From DATKYK01 sp034430255 (lineage in GTDB: Bacteria; Chloroflexota; Dehalococcoidia; E44-bin15), in assembly GCA_034430255.1 (NCBI GenBank), contig DAOUEU010000027.1:1-12430 (forward strand): a stretch of 12,430 nt of DNA, written 5' to 3'. The notes under the pieces were generated by a model. The model did not search any database, was not told the DNA's origin, and was given only the letters and a program-made list of their open reading frames with translations. Numbering within the stretch: the stretch's first letter is position 1; every line of letters starts with the position of its first letter. Below are positions 6,358 to 12,430 of the stretch, in pieces. The translations under genes were made by a program, and so were the position numbers.

Positions 6358-8049
6358 ATGAAGCTAACCGGTGCACAGATTCTTTGTGAAAGCCTGTTAA
6401 AGGAGGGTGTGGAGGTAATATTTGGCATCCCCGGTGGGGCGCTGTTGCCATTTTATGACACCCTGCCCCAGTACCCAAAGCTTCGCCATATCCTGTGTCG
6501 CCATGAGCAGGGGGCTGCCCATGCGGCCGACGGTTACGCGCGCGCCTCGGGGAGACTGGGGGTATGTATGGCTACATCTGGACCTGGAGCCACCAACCTG
6601 GTCACCGGGATCGCCAATGCCTATCTCGATTCGGCTCCAATGCTGGCTCTAACCGGCCAGGTGGCGAGGCCCTTTATCGGCAAGGATGCCTTCCAGGAGA
6701 TCGATATCACTGGTATAACCCTCCCCATTACAAAGCATAATTACCTGGTAATGGGGGCTGCGGATATGGCTACCGTGGTTCGGGAGGCCTGCAACATCGC
6801 CACGACCGGGAGACCGGCTCCGGTTCTAATAGATATTCCGCGCGATGTCTTTATGGAAGAGGCGGAGTTTTACTATCCCGATAGGGTAAAACTGAGGGGC
6901 TACAAGCCCACAATTCAAGGGCACCCGGCACAGATAAAGAAGGCGGCAAGGTTCATAAGTGAGGCAAGGCGCCCTGTAATCATCGCCGGGAGGGGCGTGC
7001 TAATCTCAGGGGCCTCTCCGGAGCTCAGGGAACTGGCGGAGAAGGCTCAGATCCCGGTGGTTACGACGCTGCTGGGTATTGGCTCCTTCCCCGAGTCACA
7101 TGTCTTGAGCCTTGGTATGCTGGGGATGCACGGATTGGCCCATGTTAATATGGCGATAGATGGTGCAGACCTCATTATCGCTATCGGTATGAGGTTCGAT
7201 GACCGGGCTACGGCAAATGTATCTGGCTTTGCCCCCAATGCCCATGTAATTCATATCGATATAGACCCTGCGGAGATCGGGAAGAACGTGAAGGTGGATG
7301 TGCCCATAGTTGGCGATGTGAAGAATGTACTCATGGCACTCAATAAAGCGGTCGATGCTCAGGACCATGTCGAGTGGGTCTCACAGATACAGGATTGGGA
7401 GGGGGAGCACCCCTCAACGGCGATCAGAGAGACGGAAAGTCTCCTGCCCCAGTTTGTGGTGCGCCAGATATGGGAGGTGACCCAGGGTAATGCCATCGTA
7501 GTCACCGGGGTGGGTCAGAACCAGATGTGGGCTGCCCACTATTTTAAGTTTGACAGGCCCAATACCATGCTCTCGGCCGGTGGGCTGGGTCCGATGGGGT
7601 ATGAGCTTCCCGCTGCTATGGGTGCCAAGGTGGGATGCCCTGAAGAGACTGTGTGGTGTATCGCTGGCGATGGCGGATTTCAGATGACTATTCAAGAGTT
7701 GGGCACGATCGCTCAGGAGAACCTCGCCGTCAAGATAGCGATTCTCAATAACGGGTTCCTGGGGATGGTAAGGCAGTGGCAAGAGCTTTTCCACGGACGG
7801 CGCTATGTGGCTACGCCTCTAAGCGGCCCGGACTTCGTTAAGGTTGCCGATGCCTATGGCATCGCTGCCGAGAGGGTAACGGACAGGCTTATGGTGACCG
7901 GCGCCATCGAGCGGGCCATGGCCCACCCGGGACCCTTCCTTATCGACTTTCAGGTCGAGCCTGAGGAGAACGTTTACCCTATGGTACGACCAGGCGCTGC
8001 TCTAGCCGAGATGTTTGAGCAGCCCAGGGAGGAGGTTAGAGCAAAGTAA
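6358..8049 (+). CDS. ilvB: Acetohydroxyacid (acetolactate) synthase, large catalytic subunit
   Basis: IlvB joins two pyruvates, or pyruvate and 2-ketobutyrate, with thiamine diphosphate (ThDP) to give acetolactate or acetohydroxybutyrate, the first step shared by valine, leucine and isoleucine. The 563-residue length is standard. The N-terminal ThDP domain shows FGIPGGALLPFYD (22-34) and the catalytic Glu50 in RHEQGAAHAADGYAR. The central FAD-binding domain has GMRFDDRATANVSGFAP. The C-terminal domain carries the ThDP motif from GDGGF (437-441) to NN (464-465), with GFLGMVRQWQELF following. ATG is preceded by GAAAGGG (6343-6349), eight bases away. Its stop overlaps the ilvN start by one base (TAATG), indicating translational coupling with the regulatory subunit. 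No substitution at key sites was noticed. Confidence 0.98.
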   Translation: MKLTGAQILCESLLKEGVEVIFGIPGGALLPFYDTLPQYPKLRHILCRHEQGAAHAADGYARASGRLGVCMATSGPGATNLVTGIANAYLDSAPMLALTGQVARPFIGKDAFQEIDITGITLPITKHNYLVMGAADMATVVREACNIATTGRPAPVLIDIPRDVFMEEAEFYYPDRVKLRGYKPTIQGHPAQIKKAARFISEARRPVIIAGRGVLISGASPELRELAEKAQIPVVTTLLGIGSFPESHVLSLGMLGMHGLAHVNMAIDGADLIIAIGMRFDDRATANVSGFAPNAHVIHIDIDPAEIGKNVKVDVPIVGDVKNVLMALNKAVDAQDHVEWVSQIQDWEGEHPSTAIRETESLLPQFVVRQIWEVTQGNAIVVTGVGQNQMWAAHYFKFDRPNTMLSAGGLGPMGYELPAAMGAKVGCPEETVWCIAGDGGFQMTIQELGTIAQENLAVKIAILNNGFLGMVRQWQELFHGRRYVATPLSGPDFVKVADAYGIAAERVTDRLMVTGAIERAMAHPGPFLIDFQVEPEENVYPMVRPGAALAEMFEQPREEVRAK

Positions 8050-8618
8050 TGGCCAAGCATACAATAGTAGCCATGGTGGAAGACAAGCCAGGGGTGCTGA
8101 ACCGGGTTGCCAGCCTTTTCCGAAGGAGGGGGTTCAATATCGAGAGCATAGCAGTTGGCCATACCGAGATGGATGGGATTTCACGGATGACCATCGTTGT
8201 CGATGGCACTGGTAGCTTGGTGGAGCAGGTTAGAAAGCAGCTCGATAAGCTCATCGATGTGGTCAAGGTTACCGACATCACTGAAGATAGTATGCTAGCG
8301 CGGGAATTGGCTCTGATCAAGGTTAATAGCACCCCTTTCACCAGGAGTGAGATTATCCAGATTGTGGACATCTTCAGGGCTAAAATTGTGGATGTCTCTG
8401 CCGATTCTGTGGTGGTGGAGGTCAGCGGTGATGAGGACAAACTGGAATCGCTACTTCGCCTGCTGAGAGGCTTCGGCATCAAGGAGATCGCACGCACTGG
8501 AAGGATCGCGATAACGCGAGGGGCTGCTGGCCCCATCCTGATAGAGGAGGAAGGGACGAGGAGGGAGCAGGCACGACCCAGGAAGCAGAAAGGCATCAGC
8601 GAGATATCAAATCTATAA
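8049..8618 (+). CDS. ilvN: Acetohydroxyacid synthase, small regulatory subunit
   Basis: IlvN binds IlvB, raises its activity and gives valine feedback inhibition. The 189-residue protein has an N-terminal ACT domain (about 3-78, HTIVAMVEDKPGVLNRVASL) and a C-terminal ALS small-subunit domain (about 84-158). Gly15 and Asn30 match the positions in Escherichia coli IlvH (Gly14, Asn29) where mutation removes valine inhibition. The enzyme is therefore probably valine-sensitive; this is an inference. The last 25 or so residues are a charged tail (EEEGTRREQARPRKQK) beyond the usual 160-165 residue end. The ATG shares one base with the ilvB stop. A GGAGG (8031-8035) lies 13 bases upstream, rather far, so coupling to ilvB translation probably matters. 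ilvC follows after 10 bases. Confidence 0.97.
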   Translation: MAKHTIVAMVEDKPGVLNRVASLFRRRGFNIESIAVGHTEMDGISRMTIVVDGTGSLVEQVRKQLDKLIDVVKVTDITEDSMLARELALIKVNSTPFTRSEIIQIVDIFRAKIVDVSADSVVVEVSGDEDKLESLLRLLRGFGIKEIARTGRIAITRGAAGPILIEEEGTRREQARPRKQKGISEISNL

Positions 8619-8628
8619 GGAGAAGATC

Positions 8629-9621
8629 ATGGCGAAAATTTACTACGACAAGGATGCAAATTTAAAGCTCATTAAGGAAAAGACCATAGGCATAATCGGC
8701 TTCGGCAGCCAGGGCCATGCCCACGCCCAGAACCTCAAGGATAGCGGATGCCAGGTCATGGTGGGCGAGCTCAAGAATAGCGAGCCGTGGAAAGCAGCCG
8801 CCAAGGCGGGGCTCAAGGTGGCCAGCGCTGATGAGGTGGCCAAGGCTGCGGACATAATCATGATGCTTGTCCCTGACCAGCTGCAAAAAGAGGTCTACAG
8901 TAGCTCAATCGAGAAGAACCTAAAAAAGGGCGATATGCTGATGTTCGCTCATGGTTTTAACATCCACTATAACCAGATTATCCCTTCCCCGAAGATCGAT
9001 GTGACCATGATCGCTCCAAAGTGCCCGGGACACATGCTGCGTCGACTCTTCACCGAAGGCTCATGCGCCCCGGCGCTGGTGGCCGTCCACCAGAACGCCT
9101 CGGGAAAGGCCAAGGAGATGGCGCTGGCCTATGCCAAGGGCATTGGCTGCACCAGGGCGGGGGTGCTGGAGACCACTTTCGCCGAGGAGACGGAGACTGA
9201 CCTATTCGGGGAGCAAACCGTGCTCTGTGGTGGCGTAACCTCACTAATTAAGGCCGGCTTCGAGACCCTGGTAGATGCCGGCTATCAGCCGGAGATCGCC
9301 TACTTCGAGGTGTGCCACGAGCTGAAGCTTATCATTGACCTCATCTACCAGGGTGGCTTTTCCTATATGCGCTATTCGGTGAGCGATACCGCGGAATACG
9401 GCGACTACTCACGTGGGCCCAGAGTCATCGATGACTACGTGAGGGAGGAGATGGAGCAGATCCTATCAGAGATTCAGGATGGCACCTTCGCCCGCGAATG
9501 GATACTGGAGAATCAGGCGGGGCGACCCAGCTTCAACGCCTCCCGCCGCCATGAGGCGGAGCACGAGATCGAGGAGGTAGGCAAGAAGCTCAGGGCGATG
9601 ATGCCCTGGCTCAAGAGATAA
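8629..9621 (+). CDS. ilvC: Ketol-acid reductoisomerase, class I, with atypical cofactor loop
   Basis: IlvC isomerises and reduces acetolactate or acetohydroxybutyrate to the dihydroxy acids used by IlvD, needing Mg2+ and NAD(P)H. At 330 residues it is the short class I form. The Rossmann motif GFGSQGHAHAQNL (24-36) is present. The catalytic and metal residues are intact: His108, Asp191, Glu195, Glu227, Glu231 and Ser252. The loop after the second beta strand reads VGELKNSEPW (45-54), where typical NADPH enzymes have VGLR-x-G-S-x-S-W. Glu47 replaces a neutral residue, Leu48 the usual Arg and Pro53 the second Ser. This favours NADH or dual use; this is an inference. Residues 131-135 are KCPGH rather than the common KGPGH. 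AAGGAG (8617-8622) overlaps the ilvN stop, seven bases before the ATG, indicating tight coupling. Confidence 0.97.
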   Translation: MAKIYYDKDANLKLIKEKTIGIIGFGSQGHAHAQNLKDSGCQVMVGELKNSEPWKAAAKAGLKVASADEVAKAADIIMMLVPDQLQKEVYSSSIEKNLKKGDMLMFAHGFNIHYNQIIPSPKIDVTMIAPKCPGHMLRRLFTEGSCAPALVAVHQNASGKAKEMALAYAKGIGCTRAGVLETTFAEETETDLFGEQTVLCGGVTSLIKAGFETLVDAGYQPEIAYFEVCHELKLIIDLIYQGGFSYMRYSVSDTAEYGDYSRGPRVIDDYVREEMEQILSEIQDGTFAREWILENQAGRPSFNASRRHEAEHEIEEVGKKLRAMMPWLKR

Positions 9622-9775
9622 AAAGGGGAGGCGAAGTTCTTAAGGATTGAACTCACAGGGTAGAATTGTTTAAAAAGCCCTTAAAAGAGTAGAGATATAC
9701 AAAATCCATGATAGTTCGTATTTTTATATTGTATTAAATAGAATGCAGTAGCCAACTGTTAGGTAGAGCGAAAAA
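9622..9775 (+). other. AT-rich ilvC-leuA gap, possible leuA promoter region
   Basis: The 154 bases are markedly more AT-rich than the genes on either side, especially 9665-9745, which suggests a promoter for leuA. A candidate -10 is TAGAAT (9739-9744) with a poor -35 (TTCGTA, 9715-9720, spacer 18). No terminator or riboswitch was recognised. Confidence 0.35.
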
Positions 9776-11323
9776 ATGAGCGAGAAGAGCAAAAAGAGCC
9801 AAAAGACGGGGCGGGTGATTATCTTCGATACCACGCTTCGGGATGGGGAGCAGGCGCCGGGGGCCACGCTTAACCTCGAGGAGAAGCTGGAGATCGCCCG
9901 GCAGCTGGAAAAGCTCGGCGTCGATGTCATCGAGGCTGGCTTCCCTGTTGCCTCCCCGGGTGACTTTGAGGCGGTGCGCCTCATTGCCGGGGAGGTTAAA
10001 GGGTCGTCGGTCTGCGCCCTGGCACATGCCGATGCCGAGGCTATTGACCGTGCCTGGGAGGCAATAAAAAAGGCGAAGAGGCCCCGCATCCATGTATTCC
10101 TTTCCAGTTCGGATATCCACCTCACCTATCAACTGAGAAAGGGGCAGGCTGAGGTACTGGAATTGGCCTGCAAGATGGTCGCTCGCGCCAGGGGGCATGT
10201 AGGGGATGTGGAGTTCTCCCCGATGGATGCTACGCGCACCAGTCCTGAGTTCATCTATCAAATCATCCAGGCGGTAATCGAGGCGGGAGCCACCACGGTA
10301 AATATCCCCGATACCGTTGGCTATACCACTCCCGAGGAGTTCAGTAGCCTTATCAGGGGTATCTTTAAGCATGTGCCCAATATCCAACAGGCGGTGGTCA
10401 GCATTCACTGCCACGATGACCTCGGGCTGGCGGTAGCCAACAGCCTGGCGGCACTGGCCGCGGGCGCCCGTCAGGTGGAATGTACCGTAAATGGAATTGG
10501 AGAGCGGGCAGGGAACGCGTCAATGGAGGAGATCGTGATGGCGCTCCGCACCCGCAAGGACTTATTCGACCTGACCACCAATATCGATACATCCCAGATT
10601 TATAAGGCCAGTCGCCTGGTGAGCGAACTCACCGGCTTTTCTATCCCTCCCAACAAGGCCATCGTGGGAGCCAATGCCTTCCGCCATGAGTCGGGGATTC
10701 ATCAGGATGGCGTAATTAAGGAGCCTATAACCTATGAGATTATGGATGCTCGGACCATCGGGTTGCCCTCAAGCACGCTGGTGCTGGGTAAGCATAGCGG
10801 GCGCCATGCGCTTAAAGCGAGGCTCGAGGAACTGGGCTACAGCCTTGATGAAGAGGGCCTCGATCGAGCCTTTTCCGCCTTCAAGGAGCTTGCCGACAAG
10901 AAAAAGGAGGTCACCAACCGCGACCTCGAGTCCCTGGTGGCGGAGGAGATGCGTACCACGTCGGAAGCCTACCATCTGGAGCAGGTGCAGGTCTCCTGTG
11001 GTGACAAGAGCGTGCCCACGGCCACGGTGAAGCTCGTAGCACCTGATGGCCGGGTGCTGGCCGATGCTGCTCTGGGCATGGGGCCGGTGGACGCTGTCTA
11101 CCAGGCGATCAATCGCCTGGTGGGCGTTCCCAATAAACTCATCGAGTTTAGCGTCACGTCGATCACCGAGGGCATCGACGCCATCGGTGAGGTGACCATC
11201 AGGATCGAGAGCGAGGGCCGGGTCTACACCGGTCGGGGTGCTGCCACCGATATCATCGTGGCCTCAGCTAAAGCCTACATGAACGCACTGAATCGGCTTC
11301 TGGCAGCGAAAGAGAGAGGGTAG
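9776..11323 (+). CDS. leuA: 2-isopropylmalate synthase
   Basis: LeuA condenses acetyl-CoA with 2-ketoisovalerate, the committed step of leucine synthesis. The 515 residues comprise an HMGL-like TIM barrel (about 12-280), linker subdomains and a C-terminal LeuA allosteric dimer domain (about 395-510). Key sites are FDTTLRDGEQAPG (17-29) with Arg22/Asp23, HCHDD (211-215) and NGIGERAGNAS (239-249) for the metal and active site, and HESGIHQDG in the linker. The full C-terminal domain suggests leucine feedback control. Relatives such as citramalate and homocitrate synthase share the barrel, but length, domain layout and ilv/leu context favour LeuA. The ribosome site before the ATG is modest (TAGGTAG around 9760-9766). 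A further gene starts ten bases after its stop. Confidence 0.95.
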   Translation: MSEKSKKSQKTGRVIIFDTTLRDGEQAPGATLNLEEKLEIARQLEKLGVDVIEAGFPVASPGDFEAVRLIAGEVKGSSVCALAHADAEAIDRAWEAIKKAKRPRIHVFLSSSDIHLTYQLRKGQAEVLELACKMVARARGHVGDVEFSPMDATRTSPEFIYQIIQAVIEAGATTVNIPDTVGYTTPEEFSSLIRGIFKHVPNIQQAVVSIHCHDDLGLAVANSLAALAAGARQVECTVNGIGERAGNASMEEIVMALRTRKDLFDLTTNIDTSQIYKASRLVSELTGFSIPPNKAIVGANAFRHESGIHQDGVIKEPITYEIMDARTIGLPSSTLVLGKHSGRHALKARLEELGYSLDEEGLDRAFSAFKELADKKKEVTNRDLESLVAEEMRTTSEAYHLEQVQVSCGDKSVPTATVKLVAPDGRVLADAALGMGPVDAVYQAINRLVGVPNKLIEFSVTSITEGIDAIGEVTIRIESEGRVYTGRGAATDIIVASAKAYMNALNRLLAAKERG

Positions 11324-11333
11324 GAGGCTACAA

Positions 11334-11471
11334 ATGGCTGAAGAAGAGATGGAACGTCGTCTGAAAAACCTGGAGCGAACGTTCAAGATAATGATGGTGC
11401 TGGTCCTGGTGAACCTGTCCTGCAGTCTTTTTGCTCTCATAATAGTCATCGCTGTGCTGCTTGCCAGATAG
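11334..11471 (+). CDS. 45-residue single-span membrane protein (small unannotated gene)
   Basis: The leuA stop at 11321-11323 runs into AGGAGG (11322-11327). Six bases later an ATG opens a 45-codon frame ending at TAG 11469-11471. The product starts with a charged, helix-forming segment (MAEEEMERRLKNLERTFK, about 1-18), followed by one hydrophobic span (about 19-43, MMVLVLVNLSCSLFALIIVI) and a final Arg. This is a credible single-pass inner-membrane small protein, N-terminus probably cytoplasmic. The near-perfect ribosome site and operon spacing support translation. I know no family for it. It could be an accessory subunit of a membrane protein such as the MgtC-like protein downstream, or an uncharacterised regulator. 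Confidence 0.7.
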   Translation: MAEEEMERRLKNLERTFKIMMVLVLVNLSCSLFALIIVIAVLLAR

Positions 11472-11505
11472 TGGATGGGATGTTGGCAGATAAGGGGCAA
11501 GGGAC

Positions 11506-11904
11506 ATGGCGGAGACAAAAGGCGATGACCTCGTAGCTTACTGCGGCCTCGATTGCGGCAAATGCTTCAGCTACACCAAGACGGTGAGCGAAGTGGCCAA
11601 GCAGCTGCGGCGCACCATGCGGGCCGAGAAGATAAAGCAAGTATGGCCCACTATCCCCTTCCTGGGTGACTACAATGCCTTCAAGAAGCATCTCGACGCC
11701 CTCGCCGGACTCAGGTGCGGGGGTTGCCTAGAGGGGGGTGGTAACCCCTTTTGCAAGATACGTAAGTGTTGCCTCAAGCGTGGCTACGGTAGCTGTGCCC
11801 AGTGCGATGATTTCGAACGCTGTGAAAAGCTCGCCTTCCTCGAGCCGGGACACGGGGACGTACACCTGAAAAAACTTAGAAAAATTAAAAGCTTAGTGGC
11901 CTAA
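11506..11904 (+). CDS. DUF3795 cysteine-rich protein
   Basis: The 132-residue soluble protein has eleven cysteines: YCGLDCGKC near the start (Cys13, 17, 20), CGGC (71, 74), then Cys83, 88, 89, 97, 100 and 106. This matches the DUF3795 layout, frequent in anaerobic bacteria and archaea. The cysteines probably bind zinc or an iron-sulfur cluster. No function is established, and none is claimed here. The middle (about 26-66) is a helical stretch without cysteines. The ATG is preceded by AAGGGG (11492-11497), eight bases away. The gene starts 34 bases after the small membrane protein and lies 23 bases before the MgtC-like gene, so all three are probably cotranscribed with leuA and leuC. Confidence 0.8.
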   Translation: MAETKGDDLVAYCGLDCGKCFSYTKTVSEVAKQLRRTMRAEKIKQVWPTIPFLGDYNAFKKHLDALAGLRCGGCLEGGGNPFCKIRKCCLKRGYGSCAQCDDFERCEKLAFLEPGHGDVHLKKLRKIKSLVA

Positions 11905-11927
11905 CTTTTACAGGTGGGGGGTGAATC

Positions 11928-12335
11928 TTGTCAACAGAGCTGGAGATGGTTTTACGTCTTTTGCTGGCGGTGGGACTGGCAGCTCTCATAGGAATAGAGC
12001 GACAGCACGCTAAAAAACCGGCCGGGCTTCGCACCCACTTGCTGGTCTGTATCGGGGCCGCCCTGTTTACCATCGCCTCAATATACGGCTTTGGAGGAGA
12101 GGCTGACACCGCTCGGGTAGCCGCTGGTATAGTAGCCGGAGTTGGATTTTTAGGTGCGGGTACCATCGTAAGTACCAGAGAGGGAAGCCTGGTCGGGCTT
12201 ACCACTGCAGCCAGCATCTGGGCAGTTGCCGCCATAGGGCTTGCCGCCGGTGCCGGGCTGTATATCCTAGCTCCCGTGGCAACCCTGGTTGTTATTATCG
12301 TGCTGAGGATTCCTAAAAAGATAGGTGGGGAATGA
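11928..12335 (+). CDS. MgtC/SapB family membrane protein, short form
   Basis: The 135-residue hydrophobic protein has four or five spans (about 5-23, 36-54, 63-81, 88-108, 112-127). It carries the MgtC/SapB hallmarks GIERQ (22-26), AGLRTH (32-37), GVGFLGAGTI (71-80) and GLTTAASIW (90-98). It lacks the soluble C-terminal domain of Salmonella MgtC, as do many short homologues. MgtC proteins are linked to magnesium-limited growth and, in pathogens, to control of the F-type ATP synthase; the role here is unknown. The start is TTG after a G-rich ribosome site (AGGTGGGGGG, 11912-11921). Its TGA overlaps the leuC ATG (ATGATG, with TGA inside), showing coupling. It is out of place among leucine enzymes. 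Confidence 0.88.
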   Translation: MSTELEMVLRLLLAVGLAALIGIERQHAKKPAGLRTHLLVCIGAALFTIASIYGFGGEADTARVAAGIVAGVGFLGAGTIVSTREGSLVGLTTAASIWAVAAIGLAAGAGLYILAPVATLVVIIVLRIPKKIGGE

Positions 12336-12430
12336 TGGGGGCAAACCTGGCAGAGAAGATTCTCGCTGCCCATGGCGGAAGGGATAAGGTCAGCCCCGGC
12401 GAGTTTCTAAATGTCAGGGTTGACCTGGTT
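12335..12430 (+). CDS. leuC: 3-isopropylmalate dehydratase large subunit, N-terminus only (runs off window)
   Basis: Only 32 codons are inside the window. MGANLAEKILAAHG followed by SPGEFLNVRVDLV is the characteristic beginning of the LeuC/homoaconitase large-subunit family, which binds a [4Fe-4S] cluster and, with LeuD, isomerises 2-isopropylmalate to 3-isopropylmalate. The cluster cysteines are beyond the window. An ATG at 12332 is also in frame, but AGGTGGGG (12323-12330) is better spaced from the ATG at 12335. The start overlaps the stop of the MgtC-like gene. LeuC rather than homoaconitase or citraconate hydratase is inferred from leuA upstream. Confidence 0.85.
   Translation, partial: MGANLAEKILAAHGGRDKVSPGEFLNVRVDLV

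Noticed and set aside
9708..9737. Nine-codon frame MIVRIFILY upstream of leuA as a branched-chain leader peptide
   Set aside because: It is rich in Ile, Val and Leu, but the DNA is very AT-rich, which yields such codons by chance. There is no good ribosome site and no terminator hairpin with a T run before leuA.

Overview
The window is 12.4 kb of bacterial chromosome. It is dominated by a branched-chain amino acid biosynthesis cluster on the + strand: pyrD, ilvD, ilvB, ilvN, ilvC, leuA, three small genes, then the start of leuC. The ilvD-B-N-C-leuA-leuC order, mid-range GC, frequent TTG starts and companion families (Yip1-type membrane protein, DUF3795, YajQ, TypA) fit Chloroflexota, most likely class Dehalococcoidia. 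This assignment is an inference from gene order and protein character, not a database result.

Layout. Bases 1-931 are the C-terminal half of the translational GTPase TypA/BipA. Bases 932-1279 hold no gene but carry two tRNA-Thr-like fragments facing each other on opposite strands. yajQ follows on the - strand (1280-1771), convergent with typA. Bases 1784-2247 are non-coding but contain several inverted repeats, including one long hairpin. A good sigma70-type promoter then precedes a five-span Yip1-family membrane protein (2313-2876). A further ~620 bp (2877-3495) holds no recognisable gene. From 3496 to the end, all genes are on the + strand and closely spaced, apart from gaps before ilvB (229 bp) and leuA (154 bp).

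The genes work together as follows. IlvB/IlvN (acetohydroxyacid synthase), IlvC (ketol-acid reductoisomerase) and IlvD (dihydroxyacid dehydratase) make the 2-keto acids of valine and isoleucine. LeuA condenses 2-ketoisovalerate with acetyl-CoA, and LeuC, with LeuD outside the window, isomerises the product towards leucine. PyrD is a pyrimidine enzyme placed at the head of the run. Between leuA and leuC lie a 45-residue single-span membrane protein, a cysteine-rich DUF3795 protein and a short MgtC/SapB-type membrane protein. These are not leucine enzymes, yet they have operon-like spacing, and mgtC overlaps the leuC start.

The points most worth a second look are the split, opposed tRNA-Thr remnants; the acidic cofactor loop of IlvC, which suggests NADH rather than NADPH use; the tiny membrane protein after leuA; the structured non-coding block upstream of the Yip1 gene; and the accessory genes inside the leu cluster. 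I saw no CRISPR array, transposase, phage gene or clearly new multi-gene defence or metabolic system.
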